From Halogeometricum pallidum JCM 14848 (GTDB lineage Archaea > Halobacteriota > Halobacteria > Halobacteriales > Haloferacaceae): a stretch of 58,262 nt of DNA. Every line of letters begins with the position of its first letter. Position 1 is the first letter of the stretch. The translations under genes were made by a program, and so were the position numbers. Of this stretch, positions 35,510-45,323 are shown one piece after another. The DNA is taken from assembly GCF_000337095.1 (NCBI RefSeq), contig NZ_AOIV01000026.1:1-58262 (forward strand). The letters are read 5' to 3'. Under the pieces are notes generated by a model that searched no databases, was not told the DNA's origin, and saw only the letters and a program-made list of their open reading frames with translations.

Positions 35510-35914
35510 ATGGAGGATATTTTCGTCGCGCGTCTGATGTCGACGTCGGCGTACACCGTCTCGCCCGATACGCTCGTCGAGGACGCCGCGCAGGTGATGA
35601 TGGAGAAAGGTATCGGTTCGGTGATGGTCGTCGACGACGACAACCAGTTGGTCGGCATCCTCACGAACACGGACTTCGTGAAAATCGTCGCCGAACGGCA
35701 GCCCAAAGACCGCACGCCCGTCTCCGAGTACATGACCGACGACGTGGTGACGACGACGGCGCAGGTGTCCATCCGCGACGTCGCCGACACGATAATGCGC
35801 CACGGCTTCCACCACGTGCCCGTCGTCGACGAGGAGGAGGGCGTCATCGGGATGATAACGACGACGGACCTCGCCGCCTACCTCTCGACGGCCGAGGCAC
35901 CCAGTCCGTCCTGA
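35510..35914 (+). CDS. Tandem CBS-domain protein
   Basis: A 134-residue protein consisting of two CBS motifs (a Bateman module): VARLMSTSAYTVSPDTLVEDAAQVMMEKGIGSVMVVDDDNQLVGILTNTD and EYMTDDVVTTTAQVSIRDVADTIMRHGFHHVPVVDEEEGVIGMITTTDLA, described here by their ends. Bateman modules bind adenosine nucleotides and sense energy state. No enzymatic domain is attached, so it probably acts on a partner in trans. Confidence 0.92.
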   Translation: MEDIFVARLMSTSAYTVSPDTLVEDAAQVMMEKGIGSVMVVDDDNQLVGILTNTDFVKIVAERQPKDRTPVSEYMTDDVVTTTAQVSIRDVADTIMRHGFHHVPVVDEEEGVIGMITTTDLAAYLSTAEAPSPS

Positions 35915-36009
35915 GCGCCGTCGACCCGGACCGCCCGACCGTTCGCCGTTTCTCCGGCAGGGTACGTGCCCATCGGTACCACTAAGCGTCCCCTCCGCGC
36001 ACGGAGGGT

Positions 36010-36243
36010 ATGGACGACGCGGAGTACGACGAACTCACCTCCTCGTTGACGCCGAACGAGGCCGTCGACGGGGTCACGACGTACCGAAACACCGTGAGCA
36101 TCGCCTGTCCCGCCTGCGGGAACCCCTTCGACGACTTGGTCGTCTGCGAGGGCGAATACAGCAGCCTCGAACTGAGCCGCATGCTCGACCTCTGCGTGTC
36201 GACGCACGAGGACGAGGTGGTGCTGTTCACACACAAGCAGTAA
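36010..36243 (+). CDS. Small Cys-containing protein (DUF7385-like)
   Basis: A 77-residue protein with a CPACG knuckle (C33, C36), then C46, C62 and H66 as candidate metal ligands, in the context VSIACPACGNPFDDLVV and LDLCVSTHEDEVVLFTHKQ. It resembles a haloarchaeal family I recall as DUF7385; this assignment is tentative. It lies between the CBS protein and the convergent ribonuclease. Confidence 0.65.
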   Translation: MDDAEYDELTSSLTPNEAVDGVTTYRNTVSIACPACGNPFDDLVVCEGEYSSLELSRMLDLCVSTHEDEVVLFTHKQ

Positions 36244-36330
36244 CGGCCGGCGAAGAGCGGCAGAACGCGGCGTTCGCGCGACGCGACGGCCCGTCAGGTT
36301 TTCCGACGGGCGGTTCCGCCGGCGTCGACG

Positions 36331-37650
36331 CTACTCCTCCGGCGGCAGACCGTTCTCGTCGACCACGTCGCCGTCCTCGTCGACGGTGACGATGCCGCGG
36401 TTGTTCACCGCGTAGGGGTCGAGACCGACCTCTTCGAGGAACTGTTTGTACAGTCGCTCGGCCGTCTCGCCGTCCTTCTGTCGGTCGGACGCCCGGTCGC
36501 AGAGTTCGATGAGGTCCTCCGGCACGTCGTTCTCGTGGACGATCCAGTGGTTGATGAGGTCAGAGAGCCGGCGGATGGGCGAGGTGAAGTGCCCGTAGAT
36601 GTCGAAGTTCAGGGCGTGGTGCCCGCCGAAGGGGTCGTTCATGTACTTCGCGCGAGGCATCACCTTCAGCACGGCGCGCTGAATCTTGTTCAAGGCGCGT
36701 CCCGGCGAGTCCTCAAGCGCGGCGTTGACGGCCTTCCGCGGGTCGTCGAACGACGCGCTCGGGATGGAGACGCCGTCGAGTTCCATTATCTCCCGCAGCG
36801 CCTTGTCCCACTGGTCGGGCGTCGGTTGCGGGTGGACGCGGTACATCGCCTCGACGCCGCGGCCCCACATCAGTTCGTGCGTGACGGCCTTGTTGGCCTT
36901 CAGCATGCACTCCTCGATGATGGTGTGCGCCCGGTCCCGGCTCGGGTTCAGAACCAGGGAGCCGTCCTCCTTTCGCTGTTGGTGCATCTGGTCGGCGAGT
37001 TCGTAGACGAGCGTGCACTCCTCGTGGAGGGCGGCGTCTTCGTCTTCGAGGCGCTTTTCGGCCTGCGAGTAGGTGAGGCGTTCGTCCGACTCGATGACCG
37101 ATTTGTAGATGTCGATGTTCTCGAACGAGAGGTTCTCTTTGTCTATCTCCATCTCGACGGTGTGGGCCAGGCGGTCCTCGTTGGGGACCAGCGAACAGAC
37201 CGTCTCCGCCAGCGTCGGCGGCAGCATGTGGATGGTGTATGCGGGGAGGTAGACGGTGTTCCCGCGCTTGACCGCTTCGGCCCACATCTCCGATTCGGGG
37301 TGGACGTAGTGGGTCACGTCGGCGATGTGTACCCACAGCGTGTACGTCTCCTCGTTCTCGGCGATGGAGATGGCGTCGTCGAAGTCCTGCGCGTCGATGG
37401 GGTCGGTCGTCCACGTCGTCAACTCGCGGAGGTCCTGGCGTTCGTCCACCTCCTCGCGGATCTCGTCTTGTACGTCCGTCGTACGCTCTCTGGCCTCCGA
37501 GAGGACGGGTCCGGGGAACGCGTCGCGGATCTCGAACTCCTCGAAGAGTTCCTCGCGCTTCTCCTGCAGTTGCCGGGCGACGTCGGGACTGATCTCGACG
37601 GGGCCCTGCCCCTCCGCCGTCCCGGCCTGCGCCTGCGCGTCGTTCGACAT
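36331..37650 (-). CDS. RNB-domain 3'-5' exoribonuclease (RNase II/R family)
   Basis: A 439-residue ribonuclease consisting essentially of the RNB catalytic domain. The metal-binding cluster is D83, D89, D91 and D92 in the sequence DPIDAQDFDDA. Other RNB blocks are WVHIADVTHYV, GNTVYLPAYTIHMLPPTLAE and YGHFTSPIRRLSDLINHWI. The cold-shock and S1 RNA-binding domains of bacterial RNase R are absent, as in other haloarchaeal homologues, which are reported to degrade RNA despite the missing domains. It follows convergently after the DUF7385-like gene. Confidence 0.92.
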   Translation of the reverse strand: MSNDAQAQAGTAEGQGPVEISPDVARQLQEKREELFEEFEIRDAFPGPVLSEARERTTDVQDEIREEVDERQDLRELTTWTTDPIDAQDFDDAISIAENEETYTLWVHIADVTHYVHPESEMWAEAVKRGNTVYLPAYTIHMLPPTLAETVCSLVPNEDRLAHTVEMEIDKENLSFENIDIYKSVIESDERLTYSQAEKRLEDEDAALHEECTLVYELADQMHQQRKEDGSLVLNPSRDRAHTIIEECMLKANKAVTHELMWGRGVEAMYRVHPQPTPDQWDKALREIMELDGVSIPSASFDDPRKAVNAALEDSPGRALNKIQRAVLKVMPRAKYMNDPFGGHHALNFDIYGHFTSPIRRLSDLINHWIVHENDVPEDLIELCDRASDRQKDGETAERLYKQFLEEVGLDPYAVNNRGIVTVDEDGDVVDENGLPPEE

Positions 37651-37749
37651 GCTCTCGACTAAACGCGAGAGGTAGTTAGTCGTGTCGCACCGACGGATTC
37701 GCGCGCGTCCGAAAAAGCGCCGCCCTCAGACGCAGAGACGGCGACGGGA

Positions 37750-38058
37750 CTACCGTTCCCGCTCCGTTTCCTCGGCGGAGCCGTACCGCTCTTCGACCGC
37801 CTCGACGTACCGCTTCAGAAACTCGGTTCGGTGGAGTCCGTCCGCCTCGATGTCCACGAGGAGCGACTCCAGTTCCGTCCGCGGTTGGTGGCACAGTCCG
37901 CGATAACACTCCTTGCAGAGGTGCTCGAACTGCTTGCCCTGTCGGTTCCAGCGGTCTCCCTCCTTGTCGTACTCTCGCGCCTCTCCCCGAAGGACCGACG
38001 TCCCGCAGGCGATACAGACGACCGTCTTCCGACCCCGGTTGGTCCGGGAACGCCACAT
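37750..38058 (-). CDS. Zinc-binding haloarchaeal protein
   Basis: A 102-residue protein with C15-I-A-C18 and C48-K-E-C51 and an intervening H46, making one zinc site, then a helical C-terminus (LESLLVDIEADGLHRTEFLKRYVEAVEERYG). The ATG at 38058 was preferred over 38070 because a TATA-like TAAGT at about 38084 on the minus strand sits 27 nt upstream of it. The function is unknown. It is divergent from the PUA protein. Confidence 0.7.
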   Translation of the reverse strand: MWRSRTNRGRKTVVCIACGTSVLRGEAREYDKEGDRWNRQGKQFEHLCKECYRGLCHQPRTELESLLVDIEADGLHRTEFLKRYVEAVEERYGSAEETERER

Positions 38059-38228
38059 AGAAGCCAGCATGAACCCGCGTTACTTAGCGTTTGTTCCGCG
38101 TCCGCATCCGACGGCCGGTGCATCTCCGTTCTCGACGCGCTTCCGTTCTCGACGCCTCCTTCGAACTCCCGACGGTCGCCGCCTCGGAGAGCGGTCGATT
38201 TATTCACGGCGGTTCCGTGGTCGGGGGT

Positions 38229-38711
38229 ATGAAGGTCAAGTCCCGCCACCACCTTCGCTCGGACGAGATTTCGGAGTTGGAGGACGCCATCGCCGACCAG
38301 ACCGGCGTGGCGCTCGACGGCGACACCTACGAGATGGTCGAACTGACCGACGCCGACTTCGACGTGGTTCTCGTCGACGGCGACCCGGTGGTCGTCTACA
38401 TGGACGACGAGCGCCCGTTTCTCACCGTCGCGGGCGCGAACGGCTACGAACCGACGGCGAACGTCGTCACCGTCGACGCGGGCGCCGTCTCCTTCGTCAG
38501 CGACGGCGCCGACGTGATGCGCCCCGGCATCGTCGACGCCGACGACGGCATCGAAGCGGGCGACCTCGTCCTGATAGCCGAGGAGACGCACGGCAAGGTG
38601 CTCGCAATCGGCCGCGCGCTCGAATCCGGGCCGGAGATGGTCGGCGACTCGGGCAAGGTCGTCGAATCGCTCCACCACGTCGGCGACGACCTGTTCCAGT
38701 TCTCGGTCTGA
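38229..38711 (+). CDS. PUA-domain RNA-binding protein (MCT-1-like)
   Basis: A 160-residue protein with an N-terminal alpha/beta pre-PUA region (MKVKSRHHLRSDEISELEDAI) and a C-terminal PUA domain (VDAGAVSFVSDGADVMRPGIV followed by GDLVLIAEETHGKVLAIGRA). This matches the archaeal family related to eukaryotic MCT-1 and Tma20, which bind the ribosome or RNA. A TATA-like GATTTATT at about 38197 lies 30 nt before the ATG at 38229, giving a leaderless message. Confidence 0.87.
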   Translation: MKVKSRHHLRSDEISELEDAIADQTGVALDGDTYEMVELTDADFDVVLVDGDPVVVYMDDERPFLTVAGANGYEPTANVVTVDAGAVSFVSDGADVMRPGIVDADDGIEAGDLVLIAEETHGKVLAIGRALESGPEMVGDSGKVVESLHHVGDDLFQFSV

Positions 38712-38733
38712 GCGTCGTCGCCGCTCGCCGACC

Positions 38734-39408
38734 TTACTCTTGGTATTTCTCGACGGCCGCCTCGTACCCCTCCGTCGCCGTCTCGTACGTCTCCCGCATG
38801 TCCGCGACGGGCGTCCGCGTCGCGTCCACCCGCAGGTCGTCGTAGTACGGCCGCGGCGACCGCTCCTCGGTGGTCTCGACAACCAGCGCGGCGCTCTGCA
38901 CCTCCAGGTCCTCGCGCTTGTCGCCCCCCTCCTCGTGCCCCGCTTCGAGGGCGTCCACCAGCCGCTTCGCCAGCGGTTCCGACCGGTCGCCGGACTCGTA
39001 CGCCTCGGCGGCGGCGTCGACGACCGATTCGCCGGTGAGGAGGTTGCCCGCGACGGTGTAGTTCTCGCCGACGCGGTGGCCGAACCAGCCCTGACACTCC
39101 GCCCCGGAGAACGCGAACTCCCCGTCGGACCCGACGCCGTGGAGTTGCCGCTGCTCGCGTCCCTCGTCGGCGTTCAAGAGAGCGTTCAGGGCGTCGTCGA
39201 CGGCGAGGCCGTCGTCGAGGTACGCGACGCCCTTGCGGCCCAACTCGACGTTCACGAGGCTCTGCGTCGCCACCGCGCCGTTCTCCGAGGCGAACGGACA
39301 GAGCGTCCCCACGCCCGGCAGGCGCGTCGTGACGGCGACGCCGAACCGCGTCTGCTCCTCGCCCAGTTCGTCCTCGTAGCGTTCGCGGACGCAGATGCTG
39401 AAGGTCAC
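38734..39408 (-). CDS. DUF1028-family Ntn-hydrolase-like protein
   Basis: A 224-residue protein of the DUF1028 family, which has an Ntn-hydrolase-like fold. The typical beginning TFSICVRER and the blocks FGVAVTTRLPGVGTLCPF, GSDGEFAFSGAECQGWFGHRVGENYTVAGNLL are present. In Ntn-type enzymes the nucleophile is the residue after the initiator Met (here Thr2), but activity is unproven for this family. The start is GTG at 39408. It is divergent from sepF across about 120 bp. Confidence 0.82.
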   Translation of the reverse strand: MTFSICVRERYEDELGEEQTRFGVAVTTRLPGVGTLCPFASENGAVATQSLVNVELGRKGVAYLDDGLAVDDALNALLNADEGREQRQLHGVGSDGEFAFSGAECQGWFGHRVGENYTVAGNLLTGESVVDAAAEAYESGDRSEPLAKRLVDALEAGHEEGGDKREDLEVQSAALVVETTEERSPRPYYDDLRVDATRTPVADMRETYETATEGYEAAVEKYQE

Positions 39409-39529
39409 GTTCGCGGGTCGGACGCGCGGCGCAAAAACCTCGGTATGCCGGCCCGTCGCGCCCGTTCTGTCGGAAGTCTGACGGTCGTCTGACGTAAGAA
39501 CTAACCCGGACGTAGCGGTTGTAGCCGAC

Positions 39530-39883
39530 ATGGGAATCATGAGCAAAATCCTCAGCGGCGGTGAGAGCCACACCACGGAGGACTACGTCGAACTCGACTT
39601 GGACGACTTCGACACCGCTCGCGGCGAAGCGGGCATGAGCGTCCACATCGCAAGCATCGGCGGCAAGCAGGACGTCGTCGCCATCAAGGACGCCGTCTAC
39701 GACGGCGACCTCGTCATCGCGGACATCACGCGGCACACCACTTCCGACAGCACGATGGAACACATCATCGACGACCTGCGGCAGGTGGCCGACGAGGTGG
39801 ACGGCGACATCGTCCAGAAGGGCGACGACCAGATAATCATCGTTCCCACGGGCGTCACCATCGCCCGCGAGAAACTGTCGTAG
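39530..39883 (+). CDS. sepF: Archaeal cell-division protein SepF
   Basis: A 117-residue SepF, the membrane anchor of FtsZ in archaea that lack FtsA. A short amphipathic N-terminal helix (MGIMSKILSGG) is the membrane tether, a linker follows, and the core domain has SVHIASIGGKQDVVAIKDAVYD and ends IIIVPTGVTIAREKL. Haloarchaeal SepF recruits FtsZ2 at mid-cell. The neighbours (PUA protein, DUF1028, uvrA) do not belong to a division operon. Confidence 0.92.
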   Translation: MGIMSKILSGGESHTTEDYVELDLDDFDTARGEAGMSVHIASIGGKQDVVAIKDAVYDGDLVIADITRHTTSDSTMEHIIDDLRQVADEVDGDIVQKGDDQIIIVPTGVTIAREKLS

Positions 39884-39990
39884 TCTACCTCTCCCGCTCG
39901 TCTCGCCGAGACCGCGAACCGCCGCGCTGAGGTGTGCTATCCTACCACAACCGATGGGTTTAGCCGTCCGCTCGCCCTAGCCGAGCGTAG

Positions 39991-42939
39991 ATGAGCAAGG
40001 ACTTCATCGAGGTTCGAGGCGCCGAAGAACACAACCTCAAAGACCTCGACGTCCGGATTCCCCGCGAAGCGTTCACCGTCGTCACCGGCCTCTCGGGGTC
40101 GGGCAAATCGTCGCTCGCCTTCGAGACGATCTACGCCGAGGGACAACGACGGTACATCGAGTCGCTGTCGGCGTACGCCCGCAACTTCCTCGGGCAGATG
40201 GACAAACCACAGGTGGAGGCCGTCGAGGGTCTCTCGCCCGCCATCTCCATCGACCAGAAGAACGCGGCGAACAACCCGCGTTCGACCGTCGGCACGGTGA
40301 CCGAACTCCACGACTACCTCCGTCTGCTGTACGCCCGCGTCGGCACGCAGTACGACCCCATCACCGGCGAGGAGGTCGGCGAGCAGTCCGCACAGGACAT
40401 GGTCTCGCAGATACTCTCGCTGCCGGAAGGGACGCGCGCGAAGATAATCGCGCCCGTCGTCCGCGACCAGAAGGGGGCGTTCGAGGACCTGTTCGACGAC
40501 CTGGTCTCGGAGGGGTACGCGAGAGTGGAGGTCGACGGCGAGGAGTTCGACCTCACGGTCGAGCGACCGGACCTCGACAAGAACTACGACCACACCGTCG
40601 ACGTGGTGGTCGACCGGGTGAAGATACGCCCGGAGGACCGCTCCCGCATCGGCGACAGCGTCGAGACGGCGTTGGAGGAGGCCGACGGTATGCTGAAACT
40701 CGTCGTGCCCGACCCGCCCGAGGACGTGCCGTTCGCGTCGAACACCCGCTCTACGGGGGACCTCGCGGGCGAGGGCGACGACCGACTCGTCGTGCAGTTC
40801 TCCGAGGAACTCGGCAACCCCAACTCCGAGTTCCAGTTCTCCGAGATAGAGACGCGGTCGTTCTCGTTCAACAGTCCCCACGGGGCCTGTCCGGCCTGCG
40901 AGGGTCTCGGTCAGACGAAGGAGGTAGACGAGGAACTCGTCGTCGTCGACCCCTCGAAAGCCATCAAAAACGTCTTCGAGCCGTGGTCGTACAACCGGTC
41001 GTACTACCGCACGCGCCTCGACTCGGTGGCGGCGCACTTCGGCGTGAGCGTCGACACGCCGTTCGAGGAACTGGACGAGGACACCCGGCGACAGTTCCTC
41101 TACGGCACCGACCGGCAGGTCGTCTTCGAGCGACAGACGCGCAACGGCACCCGCCGGAAGGAAAAGCGCTTCGAGGGCGTCATCCCGAACCTCGAACGCC
41201 GCCACGTCGAGACGGACTCCGACTCCACGCGCGACCACATCGAGAAGTACATGGCGACGACCACCTGCCCCGAGTGCGACGGCACGCGCCTGAAAGAGCA
41301 GTCCCGGCACGTCCTCGTCGCTGACACCGCCATCACCGAGGTCAACCGGATGAGCATCGGCGACGCCCTCGAACACTTCGAGGGACTGGAGGCCGAACTC
41401 GGCGAGCGAGAACTGACCATCGCCGAGGAGATTCTCAAGGAGATACGCGCCCGCCTCGGCTTCATGGAGGAAGTGGGGTTGGAGTACCTCACGCTGGACC
41501 GCGAGGCGGCCACCCTATCGGGCGGGGAGAGCCAGCGCATCCGACTCGCCACGCAGGTCGGTTCCGGTCTGGTCGGCGTCCTCTACGTCCTCGACGAACC
41601 GTCCATCGGCCTCCACCAGCGGGACAACGACCGCCTCTTGAACACGCTCGAGGGCCTCCGCGACCTGGGTAACACGCTCATCGTCGTCGAACACGACGAG
41701 GAGACGATGCGCCGCGCGGACAGCGTCGTGGACATGGGTCCCGGTCCGGGCAAGCGCGGCGGCGAAGTCGTCGCGCAGGGCGACTTCGACGACATCTGCG
41801 CCGCCGAGAACTCCCTCACCGGCGAGTATCTCTCGGGTAGACGGGAGATACCCGTCCCCGAGGAGCGACGCACCTCGGAGGGGGCGCTCACCGTCCGCGG
41901 CGCGCGCCAGCACAACCTGAAGGACCTCGACGTGTCGCTGCCCATCGGACAGTTCACCGCCATCACGGGCGTCTCCGGGTCGGGCAAGTCGACCCTGATG
42001 CACGAGATACTGTACAAGGGGCTCGCGCGGACGATGAACGACAACACGTCGGTCCACCCGGGCGAACACGACGCCATCGAGGGCACCGAGCACATCGAGA
42101 CGGTGCGGCTCATCGACCAATCGCCCATCGGCCGGACGCCCCGGTCGAACCCCGCGACGTACACCGGCGTGTTCGACTACATCCGCGAACTGTTCGCGCA
42201 GACGAAGCTATCGAAACAGCGCGGCTACGAGAAGGGCCGCTTCTCGTTCAACGTGAAGGGCGGGCGCTGTGAGGCCTGCGGCGGGCAGGGAACGGTGAAA
42301 ATAGAGATGAACTTCCTCTCGGACGTGTACGTCCCCTGCGAGGAGTGCGGCGGCGCGCGCTACAACGACGCGACGCTGGACGTGACGTACAAGGAGAAGA
42401 CCATCTCGGACGTGCTCGACATGGAAGTCGCGGACGCCCTGGAGTTCTTCGAGTCGAACCGCCAGATTCGCCGCCGCCTCCAACTCCTGAAGGACGTGGG
42501 TCTCGGCTACATGACCCTCGGCCAGCCCTCCACCACCCTCTCGGGCGGGGAGGCCCAGCGCGTCAAACTCGCCGAGGAGTTGGGGAAAAAGCAGACCGGC
42601 GAGACGCTCTACCTGCTGGACGAACCGACGACGGGCCTGCACAAAGAGGACGAGCGAAAGCTCATCGACGTGCTCCAGCGACTCACCGACAACGGCAACA
42701 CCGTCGTCGTTGTCGAACACGAACTGGACTTGGTGAAGAACGCCGACACCATCGTTGACCTGGGTCCCGAGGGCGGCGAGCACGGCGGCGACATCGTCGC
42801 CATCGGCACGCCCGAGGAGGTGGCGCGAGTCGAGGAGTCCCACACGGGGCGGTATCTCCGCGACCTACTGCCAGCCGTCGACATCGAGGGGCCGCGCTCG
42901 GACCGCCGCAAGCCCGCGAAGGCGCCGAGCGACGACTGA
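39991..42939 (+). CDS. uvrA: Excinuclease ABC subunit A
   Basis: A 982-residue damage-recognition ATPase of nucleotide excision repair, of bacterial type and widespread in haloarchaea. The two ABC modules have Walker [10 protein letters not shown] (about residue 31) and GVSGSGKST (about residue 661), and each has a signature LSGGES/LSGGEA with a Walker B LDEP. Zinc fingers include CPAC, CPEC and the C-terminal CEACGGQG...CEECGG pair. An AT-rich GGGTTTAGCC at about 39957 may be the promoter. uvrB and uvrC are not in the window. Confidence 0.97.
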   Translation: MSKDFIEVRGAEEHNLKDLDVRIPREAFTVVTGLSGSGKSSLAFETIYAEGQRRYIESLSAYARNFLGQMDKPQVEAVEGLSPAISIDQKNAANNPRSTVGTVTELHDYLRLLYARVGTQYDPITGEEVGEQSAQDMVSQILSLPEGTRAKIIAPVVRDQKGAFEDLFDDLVSEGYARVEVDGEEFDLTVERPDLDKNYDHTVDVVVDRVKIRPEDRSRIGDSVETALEEADGMLKLVVPDPPEDVPFASNTRSTGDLAGEGDDRLVVQFSEELGNPNSEFQFSEIETRSFSFNSPHGACPACEGLGQTKEVDEELVVVDPSKAIKNVFEPWSYNRSYYRTRLDSVAAHFGVSVDTPFEELDEDTRRQFLYGTDRQVVFERQTRNGTRRKEKRFEGVIPNLERRHVETDSDSTRDHIEKYMATTTCPECDGTRLKEQSRHVLVADTAITEVNRMSIGDALEHFEGLEAELGERELTIAEEILKEIRARLGFMEEVGLEYLTLDREAATLSGGESQRIRLATQVGSGLVGVLYVLDEPSIGLHQRDNDRLLNTLEGLRDLGNTLIVVEHDEETMRRADSVVDMGPGPGKRGGEVVAQGDFDDICAAENSLTGEYLSGRREIPVPEERRTSEGALTVRGARQHNLKDLDVSLPIGQFTAITGVSGSGKSTLMHEILYKGLARTMNDNTSVHPGEHDAIEGTEHIETVRLIDQSPIGRTPRSNPATYTGVFDYIRELFAQTKLSKQRGYEKGRFSFNVKGGRCEACGGQGTVKIEMNFLSDVYVPCEECGGARYNDATLDVTYKEKTISDVLDMEVADALEFFESNRQIRRRLQLLKDVGLGYMTLGQPSTTLSGGEAQRVKLAEELGKKQTGETLYLLDEPTTGLHKEDERKLIDVLQRLTDNGNTVVVVEHELDLVKNADTIVDLGPEGGEHGGDIVAIGTPEEVARVEESHTGRYLRDLLPAVDIEGPRSDRRKPAKAPSDD

Positions 42940-43066
42940 ATCGCGACCCCGGTCGCGTGCCTCACGGGACCGTCCCGCCGGTCTCCGTGGTACTCGTCCC
43001 TTCGGTTCGGTTCCGCTTCGATTCTCGGAGCTGATTTTCTCGACGCCCTCGAAGAGCGTCTCGCGC

Positions 43067-43270
43067 TCACTCCACCGTCGCCAGTAGCGTCGCGGCGGCG
43101 ACCAGGGAGACGGCGAGCGCGAAGATACCGATGCTTTTCGTCGCCGTGGCGGCGTCCGGGCTCGCGGCGGCGGCGCTGTCTACCGATAACAGGAACCCCG
43201 CGAGCCAGAAGCCGCCCACGACGAGGCCGCTCATCCCCAGTGCGTATCTCGCCGTCCAGTTCGCGGACAT
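43067..43270 (-). CDS. Small two-helix membrane protein
   Basis: A 67-residue protein with two membrane helices (ALGMSGLVVGGFWLAGFLLSV and SIGIFALAVSLVAAATLLATV) joined by an Ala-rich loop. No family is recognised. Upstream, between this gene and the divergent Asp-box protein, is a palindrome TATCTGTTTAGATA (43315-43328) in AT-rich DNA. Confidence 0.6.
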   Translation of the reverse strand: MSANWTARYALGMSGLVVGGFWLAGFLLSVDSAAAASPDAATATKSIGIFALAVSLVAAATLLATVE

Positions 43271-43314
43271 ACTTCCCCTCTCGGACCGGTGGCAAAGAAA
43301 CTGTCCCTCTAGTT

Positions 43315-43328
43315 ATCTGTTTAGATAC
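43315..43328. promoter_or_regulatory. AT-rich palindrome between divergent genes
   Basis: TATCT-GTTT-AGATA, a 5-bp perfect dyad in the shared upstream region of the small membrane protein and the Asp-box protein. It could be a binding site for a regulator; it is short and chance is not excluded. Confidence 0.35.
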
Positions 43329-43420
43329 TTGGGCGCGCCGCAATCGGCGGTCGACGTTCGTGCCCGGTGCCTGTACGCGTCCGCGCAACGGTCAAGGTCG
43401 GCGGCGCGTTAGGTGATCGC

Positions 43421-44437
43421 ATGACAACGTGTTACGTCGCGATGGAAGGCGGCGTCCTCGTCGTCGAGGACGCCGGGACGGGGTCGCCGACGGCGCGCCG
43501 GACGTTCGGCGGCCACGACGTGGAGTGTCTCGCCTCGGACGCCGACGCGCCGGCCCGCGCCTTCTGCGGGACGTTCGAGTCGGGCCTCCACCGGACCGAC
43601 GACGGCGGGGAAACCTGGGAACGGGTCGGCGCCGACGCCCTGCCCGAGTCGGTGACGAGCGTCGCCGTCTCGCCGCGCGACCCCGCCGTCGTCTACGCCG
43701 GGACCGAACCGAGCGCTGTCTTCGCGTCTGCGGACGGCGGCGAGACCTGGCGGGAACTCGACGGACTGACAGACCTGCCGTCCGCCTCGGAGTGGTCGTT
43801 CCCGCCGCGCCCGGACACCCACCACGCGCGGTGGATAGAACCCGACCCGAACGACCCCGAGCACCTGTACGTCGGCGTCGAGGCGGGCGCTCTCGTACGG
43901 ACCCGCGACGGCGGGGAGACGTGGGAGGACCGGGTCCCGTCCGCCCGCCGGGACACCCACTCGATGACGACGCACGCCGACGAACCGGGCCGCGCGTGGA
44001 CCGCCGCGGGCGACGGCTACGCCGAGACGCGCGACGGCGGCGAGACGTGGACTCACCCGCAGGAGGGACTCGACCACCGGTACTGCTGGAGCGTCGTCGT
44101 GGACCGGACGGACCCCTCGCGCGTCCTCATCTCGTCGGCCAGCGGTCCGCGCTCGGCGCACGACGCCGACCGCGCCGAGTCGTACCTCTATCGACGCGAA
44201 GGCGACGGCGCGTGGGAGCGACTGGACGAGGCGGGGATGCCGACGGGGCCGGGCGTCGTCCGCGCGGTGCTCGCCCGCGGGGGCGACGCCGGCGAGTTCT
44301 ACGCCGTCACCAACCGCGGCCTCTACCGCACCGCGGACGGCGGCGACTCGTTCGACCGCCTCGACGTGCCGTGGCCGGACGCCTACGAGCGGCAGACGCC
44401 CGCCGGACTCGCGGCGGTGCCGACGGTCGAGCGGTGA
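43421..44437 (+). CDS. Asp-box (BNR) repeat beta-propeller protein
   Basis: A 338-residue protein with at least five Asp-box repeats of the form DGGxTW: DDGGETWERV, ADGGETWREL, RDGGETWEDR, RDGGETWTHP and ADGGDSFDRL. This is the fold of sialidases and Ycf48-like photosystem assembly factors. No signal peptide is evident, so it is probably cytosolic. The ATG at 43421 was chosen over an upstream frame start. The precise function is unknown; no sialidase catalytic residues can be assigned from sequence. Confidence 0.8.
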   Translation: MTTCYVAMEGGVLVVEDAGTGSPTARRTFGGHDVECLASDADAPARAFCGTFESGLHRTDDGGETWERVGADALPESVTSVAVSPRDPAVVYAGTEPSAVFASADGGETWRELDGLTDLPSASEWSFPPRPDTHHARWIEPDPNDPEHLYVGVEAGALVRTRDGGETWEDRVPSARRDTHSMTTHADEPGRAWTAAGDGYAETRDGGETWTHPQEGLDHRYCWSVVVDRTDPSRVLISSASGPRSAHDADRAESYLYRREGDGAWERLDEAGMPTGPGVVRAVLARGGDAGEFYAVTNRGLYRTADGGDSFDRLDVPWPDAYERQTPAGLAAVPTVER

Positions 44438-44449
44438 CTCCCGTTGCGG

Positions 44450-45205
44450 CTACGCTCTGATGCTCGAATCGCCGGCGTGCATGCGGCGGAGTCGCGCCTC
44501 CCCCTCGGCCGCAAGTAGGGCGAGGACGAGCGGGAGGAGCCACCCGATGGCGTACAGCGCGCCGAACGAGAGGCCGTCGCCTGAGGGGACGACGAGGACG
44601 AACCCGAGGCCCGCGCCGACGACGGCGGCGGGCGAGAGGCGACCGGTCTTGACCGCGACGTAGACGGGGACGGACCCGACGAGAACGAGTCCGACCGTGA
44701 CCCAGACGGCGAGGCCGACGGTTTCGAGGTCGAACGTTCGGAACTGGAGGCCGGAGAAGCCGACGATGACGGCGGCGTAGAGGACGCCGGCGGCGAGGGA
44801 CCCGACGCCCGTCTCGCCGTCGAGGGCGTCGTTCACGCGGGGATGTCTGAGCGCGAGATACTCGACGGCGGCCAGGGAGACGATGACCGTCTCCGCGAGG
44901 GCGACGCCGACGAGGAAGTCGGGGGCGACGAGCGAGTCGGGGGCGACGCCGCCCCGTCCGGTCCCGAGGCGCGGCCCGAATCCGATCCACGGCACGAGCA
45001 GCAGCAGCGACGTGGTGACCGGAAGCGGGGTGAGGAGACCGAGGTGGTGTCCGACGACGACGACCACGCCCACGGCGGCGAGCAAGACGACGAATAGGAG
45101 GGCGGTTCGAGCGTCGCCCATCGCGCCCGAGACACCCAGACTGAGGAGATAACTCGTGAACGCGACGGGGGCGATGACGGCGGCGAGGAGAGCGTCCCGG
45201 CGCAT
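44450..45205 (-). CDS. Polytopic membrane protein, unknown function
   Basis: A 251-residue integral membrane protein with about seven helices (for example APVAFTSYLLSLGVSGAMG, LLFVVLLAAVGVVVVVGHH, LAETVIVSLAAVEYLAL, LAAGVLYAAVIVGFSGL). The C-terminal loop is EGEARLRRMHAGDSSIRA. No family is recognised. It is convergent with the Asp-box gene and divergent from the flavoprotein gene. Confidence 0.75.
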   Translation of the reverse strand: MRRDALLAAVIAPVAFTSYLLSLGVSGAMGDARTALLFVVLLAAVGVVVVVGHHLGLLTPLPVTTSLLLLVPWIGFGPRLGTGRGGVAPDSLVAPDFLVGVALAETVIVSLAAVEYLALRHPRVNDALDGETGVGSLAAGVLYAAVIVGFSGLQFRTFDLETVGLAVWVTVGLVLVGSVPVYVAVKTGRLSPAAVVGAGLGFVLVVPSGDGLSFGALYAIGWLLPLVLALLAAEGEARLRRMHAGDSSIRA

Positions 45206-45323
45206 ACGACCTTATTCTCTATCCGTTGATTTATCATTACGCCTCCGTGTCAGTCTCTGCGCTCGCTCCGAGACTGTGCAGACAGCGAAGGTATTTGTTC
45301 GCCGGCGGCCGAACCCGTAGCAA

